Source of the DNA: an uncultured Acidobacteriota bacterium
GTDB lineage: Bacteria; Acidobacteriota; Thermoanaerobaculia; Gp7-AA8
Direction: 5' to 3'
Assembly (NCBI GenBank): GCA_937870635.1
Contig: CALMZP010000119.1
Location: forward strand, 1 to 56,761
Length of the DNA: 56,761 bases
Shown piece by piece: positions 1 through 10,800 of this stretch. A model generated the notes under the pieces. That model did no database searches, had not been told where the DNA came from, and saw only the letters and a program-made list of their open reading frames with translations. The position numbers were made by a program, and so were the translations under genes. How positions within the stretch are numbered: the first letter of the stretch is position 1; every line of letters starts with the position of its first letter.

Positions 1-117
1 ACGTGCTTGTCATTCGCGTTCTTGTCTTGCATGGGTGGATTTTACCCAAGGGTGGCGGCGCAACGCCCGAAATGGAAGTTTCATACGTCACGGGTGGGAC
101 GCAACTCCTACACAAAG

Positions 118-921
118 TTAGGCACTTCGGACGGTGCCATTCGCGGCGCCGCGGTGCAAGCTCGTTGTATGGAAAGGCAGACCCTGACACCGGGAAGGCT
201 CTACGCGCGGCTCAGCGCGGAGTTCCGCCGCCTGCGGCCGCGGCACTGCGGCAACTGCCGCATGCCGATGGTGCAGCTCACCCACCGCGCGAGCCCCGAG
301 GCGTGCAACTGGGCGGTGGACGACACCGCGCCCCTGTGCGAGCGTTGCAGCGCGCTCGTCGCCATGCTGGTCAAGGATGCGGCGTCGCAGTTCGACCTGC
401 GCGATCAGAGCGCCTTTACGGAGCTCGAGTTGCGCGACGACCTGACGCGCCAGAACGCGTAAGGCCTCCTTCTGTTCGGTCGTCAACCGGCGCGGAATCC
501 GATCGATCACGCTGAGCGTACCGATGGCCGCGCCTTGCGACGTGACCAGCGGCATCCCGGCGTAGAAGCGGATCTTGGGATCGGAGGTGACCAGCCGGTT
601 CCGGACGAAGCGCGGGTCCTCGAGCGTGTCTTCGACCTCGAAAATGTCATCCCCGAGGATTGCGTGCGCACAAAACGAAAGCTCTCTGTGCGTTTCACGA
701 AGGTCGAGACCGAGATTCGACTTGAACCACTGCCGCTCGGCGTCCACTAGGCTGACCAGCGCGATCGGCGTCTGACAGATCTGCCCGGCCAGCCGGGCGA
801 GATCATCGAAGGCCTTTTCATGCGGGCTGTCCAGGATCGAATAGCTGCGGAGAGCCTCGAGCCTCGCCACCTCGTTCCCTGGAAGAGGGGCCTTCATCGA
901 CCGGCGTGGGGGTGAGAACAC
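118..921 (-). CDS. GAF-domain sensor protein
   Basis: Stand-alone GAF protein, probably a ligand-binding signalling module. Residues about 17-165 carry the typical run: [12 protein letters not shown] near the N-terminus, an ALVSLVD strand, CAHAIL, and [12 protein letters not shown] followed by GTLSVID. These match the GAF found at the N-terminus of many histidine kinases and GGDEF proteins, but no output domain follows. The GTG start has a GGGGAGGG-like Shine-Dalgarno. An internal ATG (codon 9) is an alternative. From about residue 170 to the stop at 118 the sequence looks like antisense of the zinc-ribbon gene (His/Arg/Ala-rich, no recognisable fold), so the natural protein may be this long only by read-through. 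It is divergent from the hybrid kinase and could feed it a signal. Confidence 0.7.
   Translation of the reverse strand: MFSPPRRSMKAPLPGNEVARLEALRSYSILDSPHEKAFDDLARLAGQICQTPIALVSLVDAERQWFKSNLGLDLRETHRELSFCAHAILGDDIFEVEDTLEDPRFVRNRLVTSDPKIRFYAGMPLVTSQGAAIGTLSVIDRIPRRLTTEQKEALRVLARQVVAQLELRKGALIAQVELRRRILDQHGDERAATLAQGRGVVHRPVARLGARAVGELHHRHAAVAAVPRPQAAELRAEPRVEPSRCQGLPFHTTSLHRGAANGTVRSA
169..462 (+). CDS. Small zinc-ribbon protein, 97 aa
   Basis: Unrecognised small cytoplasmic protein. It has five cysteines: C27-x2-C30 (CGNC), C46 and C57-x2-C60 (CERC), with CNW between the pairs, as expected for a treble-clef or zinc-ribbon fold. The reading frame is strongly supported by codon use: almost every third position is G or C. 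I chose the ATG at 169. An upstream in-frame extension exists, but its codon use is not convincing. No Shine-Dalgarno sequence is visible. The gene lies antisense to the 3' part of the GAF gene on the other strand. The function is not known; zinc binding is inferred from the cysteine spacing only. Confidence 0.65.
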   Translation: MERQTLTPGRLYARLSAEFRRLRPRHCGNCRMPMVQLTHRASPEACNWAVDDTAPLCERCSALVAMLVKDAASQFDLRDQSAFTELELRDDLTRQNA

Positions 922-1117
922 AAGCCCTCCCCGAGACTCATCTCCCGCCGCAAAAGGAAGCGCGCGGGAGCCTGCTGCGATGGATTGTCACTCTAGCACA
1001 CGCGGAAAGTTGCGGCAGGAAACTGGGCATTCATGTGCTCTGCGATGGGCGGGCTCATCTTTGAGGATCACACCGTTCGGGCATTTCGCGGCCGCCGCCC
1101 TGTTGCACTGTTGTGCG
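922..1117. promoter_or_regulatory. Divergent intergenic region, GAF gene and hybrid kinase
   Basis: About 196 bp between two divergent starts. It must hold both promoters. I see no convincing -35/-10 pair, operator or hairpin in it. Confidence 0.3.
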
Positions 1118-2704
1118 ATGTCACGGTCCGAGTTCCGTCTGATCGAAGCCGCACCTGGCGCGTATCTGGTGCTCGACCCCACGTTCGTGATCGTGGCCGT
1201 CACCGACGCGTACCTTCGCGCCACCCTCACGAATCGCGAGCAGATCATCGGGCGTGGGGTGTTCGACGTGTTCCCCGACAATCCCAACGATCCCGAAGCA
1301 ACCGGAACGAGGAACCTCCGCGCTTCGCTCGAAACGGTTCTACGCACCGCCGCCCCTCACTTCATGGCGGTTCAGAAGTACGACATCCGCCGTCCGGGGT
1401 CCGGTGAGTTCGAGGAGCGGTACTGGAAGCCGATCAATACGCCGGTCGTCATCGACGGCGCCGTCGCGTACATCATCCACTCCGTCGAAGATGTGACGAG
1501 CCTCGTCCGGCTGAAGCTCCTCGAGGGAGAGAACGAGCTTGCCGCGGGCGAGCTGCAGTCGATGCGAGCGGCCGACCGTGCGAAGGACGAGTTCATCGCC
1601 ATCATCTCGCACGAGCTGCGCACGCCGATGACGTCCATTCTCGGCTGGACGCGCATGCTCGCACTCGGAGGACTCGACGAGAAGACGAACCGGGAGGCGC
1701 TCGACGCGCTCGAACGAAGCACGCTCGCGCAGGCGAAACTCATCGAGGATCTCCTCGACGAATCGCGTATCGCCTCGGGGAAGCTCCGACTGGAACTCCG
1801 CGCGCTCGATCTGCGCACGGTCCTCCAGAACGCGATCTCCCAGGCTCGCCCCGCGGCGGAAGCGAAGAACATCGCGCTGGCAGCCGATTGCGACGACGAG
1901 GCATTCGATGTATTCGCTGACCCTCTCCGGCTGCAGCAGGCGATCGGAAACCTGATCGGCAACGCGATCAAGTTCACGGGCGAAGGCGGTTCCGTCGGCG
2001 TGCGGCTCAGCCGCGATGTTCGCGATGGTGTCATCGAGGTCACCGACACGGGACGCGGCATTCTCCCCTCACGGCTTCCGCACATCTTCGAACGGTTCCG
2101 GCAGGGCGACGACCTGCGGGGCGATCGGCAGAGCGGGCTCGGTCTCGGTCTGTCCATCTCACGTCACATCGTGGAGATGCACGGAGGCTCGGTGCGCGCG
2201 TCGAGTCCAGGGCCCGGGAAAGGCTCGACGTTTTCCATTCGGCTTCCGCTTCACACAGCGACCTTGCCCGACGAGACCGTTCCGCGAGATGCGGAATTGC
2301 GGGCGATGGCGCTGCCGAACCTCGACGGCGTCCGCGTTCTCATCGTCGAAGACGAGGCCGACAACAGGAAAGTTCTGGCCGCGGCGCTCCGCCACTGTGG
2401 CGCCACGGTCGAATGCAGCGGCAGCGCCGTCGAAGCGTTCGATGTCCTGCATCAAGGCTGGAACCCCGACGTCCTCATCTGTGACATCGCGCTTCCGGAT
2501 CTCGACGGCTGCGAGTTCCTGACCGAGCTCCGCTCACGGGAAACGGGCGCCAGGACGACGCCTGCGCTCGCACTTACCGTTCTGGGCCGGCCCGGCGAAC
2601 AGTCGCGGATCGCCGAAGCGGGATTCGACGTGTTCCGCCAGAAGCCGATCGATCCCATCGACCTGGCACACGAGGTGCGAAGGCTGGCCGGCCGGCCAGC
2701 GTGA
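1118..2704 (+). CDS. Hybrid sensor histidine kinase (PAS-HisKA-HATPase-REC)
   Basis: Soluble hybrid two-component kinase of 528 aa with no membrane segment. Order: PAS-like sensor domain (about 6-130, including the [10 protein letters not shown] stretch), a coiled linker, a HisKA H-box with the phospho-acceptor at about H165 (SHELRTPM), a HATPase with N-box ([10 protein letters not shown]), G1 (DTGRGI) and G2 (GLGLGLSI), then a C-terminal receiver with acidic pocket VEDE, phospho-acceptor about D456 (CDIALPD) and the conserved Lys in QKPID. The receiver Thr is kept (LALTVLG). The start at 1118 gives MSRSEF followed directly by the PAS domain; upstream in-frame Met codons would add an unrelated cysteine-rich leader. 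The next gene downstream is not an obvious DNA-binding partner, so the target is unknown. Confidence 0.9.
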   Translation: MSRSEFRLIEAAPGAYLVLDPTFVIVAVTDAYLRATLTNREQIIGRGVFDVFPDNPNDPEATGTRNLRASLETVLRTAAPHFMAVQKYDIRRPGSGEFEERYWKPINTPVVIDGAVAYIIHSVEDVTSLVRLKLLEGENELAAGELQSMRAADRAKDEFIAIISHELRTPMTSILGWTRMLALGGLDEKTNREALDALERSTLAQAKLIEDLLDESRIASGKLRLELRALDLRTVLQNAISQARPAAEAKNIALAADCDDEAFDVFADPLRLQQAIGNLIGNAIKFTGEGGSVGVRLSRDVRDGVIEVTDTGRGILPSRLPHIFERFRQGDDLRGDRQSGLGLGLSISRHIVEMHGGSVRASSPGPGKGSTFSIRLPLHTATLPDETVPRDAELRAMALPNLDGVRVLIVEDEADNRKVLAAALRHCGATVECSGSAVEAFDVLHQGWNPDVLICDIALPDLDGCEFLTELRSRETGARTTPALALTVLGRPGEQSRIAEAGFDVFRQKPIDPIDLAHEVRRLAGRPA

Positions 2705-2708
2705 AGGG

Positions 2709-2892
2709 TTCATCCCGAGCGAAGCACCGGCAGGATGGAGATCGAAGCCGAGGACCAGTGGAGCGCGGGCGACCTCGCCCGCGCTGGATGTTGCGGGAGA
2801 CGCGGGCGGGGTCGCCCGCGCTCCACTGATTTCCGCTTGTGGGCCACATCCTGCCGGTGGTACCGGAGATCCCTCGCTTCGCTCGGGATGAA
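2709..2892. repeat. Nested composite inverted repeat (GGGCGA family core)
   Basis: Three inverted repeats lie inside each other. The outermost is TTCATCCCGAGCGAAGC (2709-2725) with its complement at 2876-2892. Inside that, CCGGCAGGATG pairs with CATCCTGCCGG near 2847. The core is CAGTGGAGCGCGGGCGACC (2756 on) with its complement ending at 2828. The element fills the gap between the hybrid kinase and the TPR gene and ends 11 nt before the TPR gene's -10-like hexamer. Confidence 0.85.
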
Positions 2893-2903
2893 GTCCTATG
2901 CCT

Positions 2904-2909
2904 TATCAT
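2904..2909 (+). promoter_or_regulatory. -10-like hexamer, probable leaderless start of TPR gene
   Basis: TATCAT followed by 8 nt and the ATG at 2918. No Shine-Dalgarno sequence is present. The spacing puts the expected transcription start at or next to the A of the ATG. No good -35 is visible. Confidence 0.45.
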
Positions 2910-2917
2910 TCCCCCTC

Positions 2918-4471
2918 ATGCGAAAGCTCGTGCTGATCACGGTTCTCCTTGCCACCGGTCTCTCCGCGCAGCCGCTCGAAGTCGGGAGCGTCTCCTTTGC
3001 CAACTCCGGAGCCGCGGCGGCTCAGGAACCCTTTCTTCAGGGACTGGCGCAACTGCATAACTTCGAGTATGCGAGCGCGGCCGAGTTGTTCCGGAAAGCG
3101 CAGCAGGCCGATCCCTCGTTTGCCATGGCGTTCTGGGGCGAGGCGATGACGCACACGCATCCGATCTGGTTCCAGCAGAACCTCGAGGCTGCTCGCGCCG
3201 TCCTCGCGCGTCTCGGCAAGACACCCGAGGAGAGGCTTGCGAAGGCGAAGACGGAGCGCGAACGGGATTATCTGCGCACGCTCGACGTGCTGTACGGCGA
3301 GGGAACGAAGACCGAGCGCGATTTTCTGTATGCCGATGCGATGCGTGCGCTGCATGCAAAGTATCCCGATGACGTCGACGCCACCGCCTTCTACGCGCTG
3401 GCCATCCTCGGCACCTCACACGAAGGACGTGATTTCGCGATCTACATGCGGTCGGCGGCCCTGCTCGAGGAAGTCTTCCCGGCCAACCGCCGTCATCCGG
3501 GCGTGCTGCACTACCTCATCCACAGCTACGACGATCCCGTTCATGCGCCGCTGGGCATGCGCGCGGCGCGGCTCTACGGCAGCGTCGCTCCGCACGCCGG
3601 ACACGCGCTGCACATGACTTCGCACATCTTCATCGCTCTTGGCTTGTGGGACGACGTGATCGACGCGAACATCCGCGCGATCGCCACGGTGAACCAGCAG
3701 CGCGCCGCCAGGTCGAAGCCCGCCGCCGACTGTGGTCACTATCCCATCTGGCTCCACTATGGATATCTGCAGCAGCAGCGATTCGACGACGCGCGGCGGA
3801 TGCTCGATGCCTGTCGGGCCTATGCGTTTCCGGCGGAGTTCGTCGCCGGTTCGGAGACGGACTCGCCGCGGCAGAGGCTCGGCGACTACGCGGACATGAT
3901 CGCGCATCACGTCGCCGGCGGGCAGCCGCTCACGTCAGCGGACCTGCTCGCGCCGCCGAAAGAGGTGAAAGCGCCCAACGTCGCGTTCACTCTGACTTAT
4001 GCAGCCGTCATCGCCGCCGCGCAACGGGGCGACGCGAAGGCGGTGGAGAGCCATACGGCTGCTCTTCGCGAGCAGCACGAGGCGCTTCTCGCCGCCAATC
4101 CCGGTCGCGCCGAGGGAAATGCCGGCCGTCGCGAGCGCGCGGAGGTCATGCTGCAGGAAGCCGAGGCGTTGCTGCTGATTGCGAAAGGAAGACGGGCCGA
4201 GGCTCTCCCGATCCTCGAGGCCGCGGCGAAGAAGGAGCGCCAACTGCCATTTGAATTCGGACCGCCCGACGTTCCCAAACCCGCCGCGGAGCTGCTCGCC
4301 GAACAGCTCGTCGCCGCGGGCCGCGCCGCTGATGCCGCGGCGGCGTATCAGAACGCGCTGCGCCGCGCGCCGGGGAGGACACTTGCGCTCTCGGGCTTGC
4401 GCGCGGCGGAGAAGTCCGCAAAGGTCCCAGGGCGGGAGGACAAAACGCCGCCGGCGGCACACGTGCACTGA
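2918..4471 (+). CDS. Secreted TPR-repeat protein
   Basis: Protein of 517 aa with a signal peptide (MRKLVLITVLLATGLSAQ, cleavage near residue 18). It then has helical TPR-like repeats: a first clear one at LHNFEYASAAELFRKAQQADPSFAMAFWGEAM and others through to the C-terminal alanine-rich repeats (AAYQNALRRAPGR). The HYPIW, HMTSHIF and YLIHSYDD stretches suggest a conserved family rather than generic repeats; similar tetratricopeptide proteins of unknown role are common in Acidobacteriota and Bacteroidota. It is probably periplasmic. The start was chosen because it gives the signal peptide; the longer reading frame upstream only translates the palindromic repeat. The last residues (PPAAHVH) are histidine-containing and the function is unknown. 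Confidence 0.85.
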   Translation: MRKLVLITVLLATGLSAQPLEVGSVSFANSGAAAAQEPFLQGLAQLHNFEYASAAELFRKAQQADPSFAMAFWGEAMTHTHPIWFQQNLEAARAVLARLGKTPEERLAKAKTERERDYLRTLDVLYGEGTKTERDFLYADAMRALHAKYPDDVDATAFYALAILGTSHEGRDFAIYMRSAALLEEVFPANRRHPGVLHYLIHSYDDPVHAPLGMRAARLYGSVAPHAGHALHMTSHIFIALGLWDDVIDANIRAIATVNQQRAARSKPAADCGHYPIWLHYGYLQQQRFDDARRMLDACRAYAFPAEFVAGSETDSPRQRLGDYADMIAHHVAGGQPLTSADLLAPPKEVKAPNVAFTLTYAAVIAAAQRGDAKAVESHTAALREQHEALLAANPGRAEGNAGRRERAEVMLQEAEALLLIAKGRRAEALPILEAAAKKERQLPFEFGPPDVPKPAAELLAEQLVAAGRAADAAAAYQNALRRAPGRTLALSGLRAAEKSAKVPGREDKTPPAAHVH

Positions 4472-4701
4472 GGTCGTGGCGAGGAGGAGGAGGAGGCGAT
4501 GCGGCCGCGGGCGGGCGAGGTCGCCCGCCCTCCACCGTGCTCGGATTCTTGCGAAGATCAGTGGAGCGCGGGCGACCTCGCCCGCGTCCGGCGGCAGCAA
4601 GCTGCCGCACTTCCTCTGTCATCCCTCGCTCACGCTCGGGATGACACGCTTTTTGAGACGCTCTCCAAGCTGCCGCACTCCAGAGCGATATCATTCCGGA
4701 T
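4472..4701. repeat. GGGCGA-family palindromes plus a TCATCCC hairpin
   Basis: The gap after the TPR gene is repeat DNA. It holds two GGGCGA palindromes, about 4503-4535 (GCGGGCGAGGTCGCCCGC type) and 4559-4589 (GTGGAGCGCGGGCGACC type), then GGCAGCAAGCTGCC, then a separate palindrome at 4618-4645 built on TCATCCCTCGC and GCTCGGGATGA. The 4501-4610 part recurs almost exactly, reversed, at 18536-18650. Confidence 0.85.
4689..4694 (+). promoter_or_regulatory. -10-like hexamer before the receiver stub
   Basis: TATCAT followed by 7 nt and the GTG at 4702. Both the hexamer and the following TCC match the arrangement before the TPR gene at 2904. Confidence 0.35.
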
Positions 4702-4788
4702 GTGAGCCCTCAACGCGATGTACTTCTCGTCGAAGATGATGCTTTGCTCGTCGCGCGGATCGTTCAGGCGCTCGCGGCCTCTCCGTAG
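4702..4788 (+). pseudogene. Receiver-domain N-terminal stub (truncated response regulator)
   Basis: A 28-codon frame starting with GTG reads VSPQRDVLLVEDDALLVARI and ends with VQALAASP and a TAG. This is the beta1-alpha1 opening of a response-regulator receiver (hydrophobic strand, VEDD acidic pair, amphipathic helix). The rest of the receiver, including the phospho-acceptor Asp, is absent. The stub stops inside the hairpin at 4773-4801, next to the end of the giant convergent gene. It is either a degraded regulator or a rearrangement scar. Confidence 0.6.
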
Positions 4789-4801
4789 AGGAGAGGCCGC
4801 G
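4773..4801. terminator. Hairpin between receiver stub and giant secreted-protein gene
   Basis: A perfect 12-bp stem (CGCGGCCTCTCC with its complement) around a 5-nt GTAGA loop. It lies 3 nt beyond the TAA of the minus-strand giant gene. There is no U-tract on either side, so intrinsic termination is uncertain. Confidence 0.5.
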
Positions 4802-4804
4802 CAC

Positions 4805-7800
4805 TTACTGCGCCGGGACGTACGTGGAGTCGTTGGTCCGCATGTCGATCACCGAGCCGTAGGCCGTGATGCGGCCTTCTCCGCTGATCACCCTCATCGA
4901 CACCCGCGCGTTGTACACGTTGCCGATGCCCAGCTCGCGCAGAACGCCGATCTGCCGGAACTCGTTTCCGGACAGCGGGATCTCGATGCGCGGAGTCACT
5001 TTCGAATCGGGAAGGTGGATCATCATCTCCACCGTCACCGGGTTGCCCGTCACTTCGGCAATGCCGACATTCGTGCGGTAGCGGACCGAGTCTTCGGCCT
5101 GCACGAGGTTGAGCGACTTCTCGCCGCCCCCGATGGCCTGCTGCGGCGTCACTGCGGGGATGAAGAGGCCGAGCGTTCCATTGGCCGTCTGGTTGTAGGT
5201 GCGCGCCGTGACGACGAGCGAGGATTCGGTCGGTGTGTCGACATGAACGGCGCCCCCCATGCTGGAGGTTCCGAACAGATTCCGGACGATGTTATCGAGC
5301 ACCTTCACTTCGCCCGGCTCCACCGTGACGGCTGCGGTGAGCGGAGTGCCGCTGTTGTTCTGCGGATGCAACGTGAGCGTTGCGCCTTGCGGCGTGCTGC
5401 CGCTGTTGAAGATGCGCATGTCGGAACGCCACCGCGCCGAGCCGCTGTCCAGGTCGGCGATGCCCGGCATGACGTATCTCCTGGAATTGAACTGGCCGAG
5501 CGTTGCGGCGGGGACGAACAGCTGGTCCTTCGTCCGGTTGTCGATCACGGCCGCATAGGCGGTGACGCGACCCTCACCACCGGTGACCTTCACCTCGATG
5601 CGTCCGTCCGCGAGCTCGATCCCGTTCTCTGCCAGCAGCGAATTCAGCTGCCGCTGTTCGTTCGCCTTCAGGCCGAGAGGGATGTCCTTCAGCTTGTCGC
5701 CGGCGCTGTTGAAGATGCTGAGGACTACCGAGACCGGTTCGCCCGACGCTTCCACGACGCCGACGTTCGTGCGGTACGCCTGATTCTGCGCGATCTGCTG
5801 CAGGTTGAGGATCGGCTGAGCCTGACCCGACCCGGCCAGGCCGACGAAGTTGGAGAACAGAACGCCGGGGATGAATTCGCCGAGCGTACCGCTCTGCGTC
5901 TGCGCGTAGGTGCGGCTGGTGACCACGGTCGCCAGCGACACGCTGGGTGGATCGGCCTTGAACGTGGAGTTCGAGCCGGTGTTCAGCGGGCGCACTTCGA
6001 GCACGCCGTTCGAGCTTTCGCCGAGAGAGCCGATCCCGTACCAGGCGCGAACGATGTCGTCGAGAGCGGTCGTGATGCCGGGCCCGATCTCGAGGCTCGT
6101 CTGCTTCACGCCCTGCGCGGGATTGCCGGGTGTGAACGTGACCAGATAGCGGCTGACGTTGAGCGACGTGTTGGCGATGCGCACGTCCGAACGCCATCTC
6201 GCATCGGAGCCGTCGAGGTGGCCGACCGCGGGAATGATGAGAGAGCTCGCCGTCGGCGGTCCGGGGCTGATCGGTGTGACAGGAGTGACGAGGTTGATCG
6301 ATATCGGCGTCGACCGCGTGTGATTCGAGTTGAGCGAGATGCGTCCGGTGGCCGGTTCGATCAAGCTGACGATGACCGTTCCGGTGAACGTGCCGTTTGG
6401 CAGGTTCCGCGGATCGACCGTGACCTCGAGCGTGATCCCGCTCTCCGGCAGCTCACCTGATTCGGGACGCACGGTCATCCACGACTGGTCGCCGGCGGCG
6501 GTGAAGCGGAACGTCCGTCCCGGCTCGCCGGGGACGAAGACCTGAATCGTGATCGGGCGGGTCGATCCTACCGGAGCATTGGCGCTCGTGTTCGGAGTCT
6601 CGCGCGGCGGGACCGGGACGACGACGACGCGGATCGTCGGCGACGACGCGCCGGGCCCGTTGAAGCAATCGGAGAATGCGCGGACCTGGTAGAAGAACGG
6701 CGTCGCGTGCTGAATGTCGTCCTTCGTGAAGGTCATGAACAGCGCTTCCGTTGTGAACGAGATCGCATCGACGAACGCCGCGTTGTTCGCCTCGAGCACT
6801 TCGTAGCGATTCGCGTTCGGCACGGCCTCCCAGGTCACGGTGTACGTCTGACCGGACGTCGATTCGCCGATGACCGACGCGAGCGGCCGCTCCGGCGCGT
6901 TGCAGACGCGGAAGCTCACGGACGCCGACCGGAGATCGCCGCACCCGGGAACGTTCTCGGCGACGACGTACCAGCTCGACGCGCTGTCGGGAAGCGACGC
7001 CAGCAGCGAGGTGCTCGTCGTCTGGCCGAGAAGTGTTTCGCTGGAGCCGGAAACGGAGAAGACTTTGTAGTTCGTCGCGCCCGGGACGGCGGTCCAGCTG
7101 AACGTGATCGGAGAGGAAACGTTCGCTGCCGGCACGGGGCTGAGAGGCGTGGGAGCAGCGGTGGTGCACGTCTTCACGGTACGGAAGCGCAGGCACTGCG
7201 AGCTGGCGTTCGGGCACCCGGTCCTGCCCGCGACGACGCGCCATTCGTATTCTGTGTCGCTCGCCAGACCCGCATAGCGGAACGTGTTGCCCGGCAACGA
7301 GCCCTGAGACATCGAACATCCGCCGCCCGCCGGCCCAAAGAAGACCTCGAACATCTCGGCTGACCCATCCCAGCTCATCGTGCCGCTGGTCGGAACGTTC
7401 GTCGCGCCCTCGGCCGGGAACGTTGGGTTGGGAGCATTCGGACAGATCGCCGTGATCGTGATGAAAACCACTCCGTCATCCTGGCCGCCATTTCCATCCG
7501 ACACCTTGTAGGTGAACGAATCGGAGCCGGTGGCCGTGGCGTTCGGGGTGTACGTGCACGAGCCGGTGGTCGTGCACGAAACCGTGCCCTGCGAGCCCTG
7601 GGAGAAGAGCGTCAACGACAGCGGATCGCCGTCGGCATCACTGTCGTTGGAGAGGACGTTGATCGTGACCGGCACGCCGGCGGACGTGGAGGTGCTGTCA
7701 TCGACCGCCACCGGCGGGTCGTTCACGGCGGCGATGGAGAGCGTCACCGTGACCGGCGCGCTCATCGCGGTACCGTCGCTGGCCTGGTAGGTGAAGCTGT

Positions 7801-10800
7801 CGGATCCGCTGAAGTTCGCGTTCGGTGTGTAGGTGAAGGAACCGTCGGCATTGAGCGTGAGGGTTCCGTTGGCCGGGCCCGTGGTGAGGACCGCGGTCAG
7901 CGGTCCTTCCACATCGGAGTCGTTGGCGAGGACGCCCGGTGCGGGCTGTGTCAGCGGTACATCTTCTGTTCCGGCGAACGCATCGGCCACGGCCACCGGC
8001 GGATCGTTGACCGCGATCACGTTAAGGGTGACCGTCGTGGTGTTTCCGTTCGCAAGGCCGTCGTTGGGCATGTAGGTGAACGTCACCGGCCCGTTGAAGT
8101 TCGCGACCGGCGTGTAGGTGAACGAGCCATCCGTGCTGAACGTGAGCGAGCCGCTGGCCGGGCCGGTGACGAGTACCGCGGTCAGAGGATCGCCGTCCGC
8201 GTCGGTATCGTTGCCGAGGACGCCGGGTGCGGTGACGTTGAGGACGGTGTCTTCGTTGGTCGAGTAGGTGTCGGCGACGCCGGCAGGGGCGGTGTTGAAG
8301 ACGGCGCTGAATTCGGAGGTGACCCGCGGGAGTGCGCTCGGCTGGTACGTGGCCGTGGCGGAGACCCAGCGGTGCACGCCGCTGAACACCGGCGCGCTCC
8401 ATGCTCCGTTGCCGCTGACGTCCGTCGTGACGCTCGCGGACGCCTGATAGGTTTGGCCTTCGCCGAAGCCGCTCGGGTCGGGAGCTGTGCTGGTGAAGAC
8501 CTGAATCTCGTAGGTCGCGCCGGGAAGCCCATTCATCGTGCCGGAAACCGTGGTGTCGGAGGCTCCGTACGTGACCGAGGTGATGACCGGAAAGTTCGTG
8601 AGATCGTTCGCGCCCGTGTCGGCGTCGCCGAGGTCATTCGGTGTCGGTCCGGCCGGCATCAGATCGATCCCCAGACCGCCATTCGCATGAATGCTGTTGC
8701 GATCGAACCAGTGTCCGGTCGTCTCGCTGTTCACTTCGATGCCGGAACCGGTGTTGAAGGCGATGGTGTTGTTCTCGGCCCAGAAGGGATCGCCGCCGAT
8801 CTTGTTGCCGGTGGCCATGAACCCCTGGATCTTCACGCCGATCGCGTTCGGCAGAGGGAAGGCGCCGCTGGCATCGGTCCCGATGCGGTTGCCCTGGACG
8901 GTATTGTTGGTGCCGTGTGAGATCAGAACGCCGGGGCCGGCGTTTCCGCTGATCACGTTCCCGCCGCTGCTGGAGAACGAGGTCGCGGACGACTTCGCAA
9001 CCATCATCGGAATGGCGATTCCTGTGCCGGCCTGATTGTTTCTCGCGAACGGTCCGAAGGTGACTCCGTTGCCGTTCGGCACGGCGGCCGTCCCGGCGGC
9101 GTTCGTCCCGATGTAACAGCGCCGGACCGCATGGAAGCGTGACTCGGCCGTCGCGCTGGTTCCCTGGAAGATGATGGCGTTGTCCGCAAAGCCGTTGATG
9201 ACCAGACCCTGGAACTCGACGAATTCGACGTGCGCCGTGCTCGCCAGGACCTGAAAACCATTCGCGAACGGAGAAGCGAGGAGGGATCCGCTGATCACGA
9301 TTTCCGGCCCGGCGGGATTGGGGTCACCGCCGATGAAGGTTGCCTGCGTAGTGCCGTCGAAGTAGAGATCTCCGCGATTGATCGCCGGATACTCGGTGGC
9401 CGGCTGGATCGTCCACGTCCCGGTGGATGCGTTGTAGCCAGGGTCCGTAGTCGGGATCGCGAACGTCACGGTGCACCCGGTGAAGGGGCACACGCCGCTG
9501 TTTGCGTCGAGGATGGCCTGCCGCAGCGAGCCTGGGCCGGAGTCGCTCGTGTTCGTCACGACCCCGGGCTGCAGGGCCACGACCGCGGGAGGTGAAAACT
9601 CGGACGTCCCGTCGGCCACGGTCAACGGCGTTGGACAGGCCGTGTCGGCGTAGCCGGTGGCGGTCATGACGATGCGATCGCCGACAGCGAGGCCCGTGCC
9701 TAAGAAGAAAGTCGTATTTGGTGCGAAGACTTTCTGCACGAAGCACTGGCTGCCGGCCAGTTGCAGACTTCCCGGGTTGGTACCGGTCGGTTCCGCTTTG
9801 TGCAGCGCGATGATGTAGGAGTTGCTGGCCGCGCTGACGGAGTTGAAATTGAATGTCACCGTGACGGCATTGGACAGCGGATCGTAAAACGCGGACTGGA
9901 TGGCGGGGTAATTCTGGATGTTGTTGCCGCCGGCGTCGGAGTCGCCCGTTCCATCGTCGTTCGGAGTGGGACCATCGAAGCTCGTGAATGCCTGGAGATC
10001 GATCGGCAGGCCATTCGACTCATAGATGTTGTCGCGGATGATGTTTCCGATCCCATTGGTGACCCGGACCGCGTCGCCCACATTGCCGCGGAAGCTGTTG
10101 AATTCGGTGATCGTCTGGTTGGCGTTGATCTCCAGGCCGGCGTTGCTGTTGCCGAGACCCGTGATGCCGATGAGGTTTCTGCGGATGGTCGACGGAACGG
10201 TGCTCGCACCGACGGACACACCGATCCCGTTACCGGTAATCAGATTTCCGACGACATCGCCGATGGCCGTTCCCGCGGCGCCGCTCACCGAGACGCCGGT
10301 GCCGTTGGCGTCGGCGGAGGTCCCGGTGGGGCCCGTGCCGATGAAGTTGCCGTCGATGTTCGTGTTGATCACCGACGGCCCGCTGACCTGGATCCCCGTC
10401 CCGGAGTTGCCGCCGATGATGTTGCGGTCGGCGGGCAGCTGCCCTCCGATGTAGTTCAGCTGCGTCGAGGTTGCGCCGGAGATCACCACACCGTTGGTGT
10501 TTCCGCGGATCCAGTTGCCGGTGACCTTGGCCTGGCTGCCCTGGATGAAGATTCCGTTCGAGAACCCCTGGATGATCAGACCCTTCACGCCCGAGGGGAT
10601 CGTGTTCGCGGCCGGAAACGTGATCGCCGTACATCCCGTACACGCCGCGGCGATCGTCACCTTCCGCAGGGCATTGTCGGGAGCCGGGAAGGAGGCGGTG
10701 TTCGGGGAACCGATCCCCGTGAATCCGTCGATCACGACGTCGTTCGGGACGGTGAGCCCGCTCGACAGAACGATCGTCGTCGGACCGGCAAACACGGTCG

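Noticed and set aside
2735-2917. Upstream extension of the TPR protein
   Set aside because: The 61 extra residues are a translation of the nested repeat. The ATG at 2918 gives the signal peptide.
4718-6460. 580-codon plus-strand ORF opposite the giant secreted-protein gene
   Set aside because: It is antisense to well-supported beta-helix and C-terminal module sequence, is Arg/His/Asp-rich, and has no recognisable domain.
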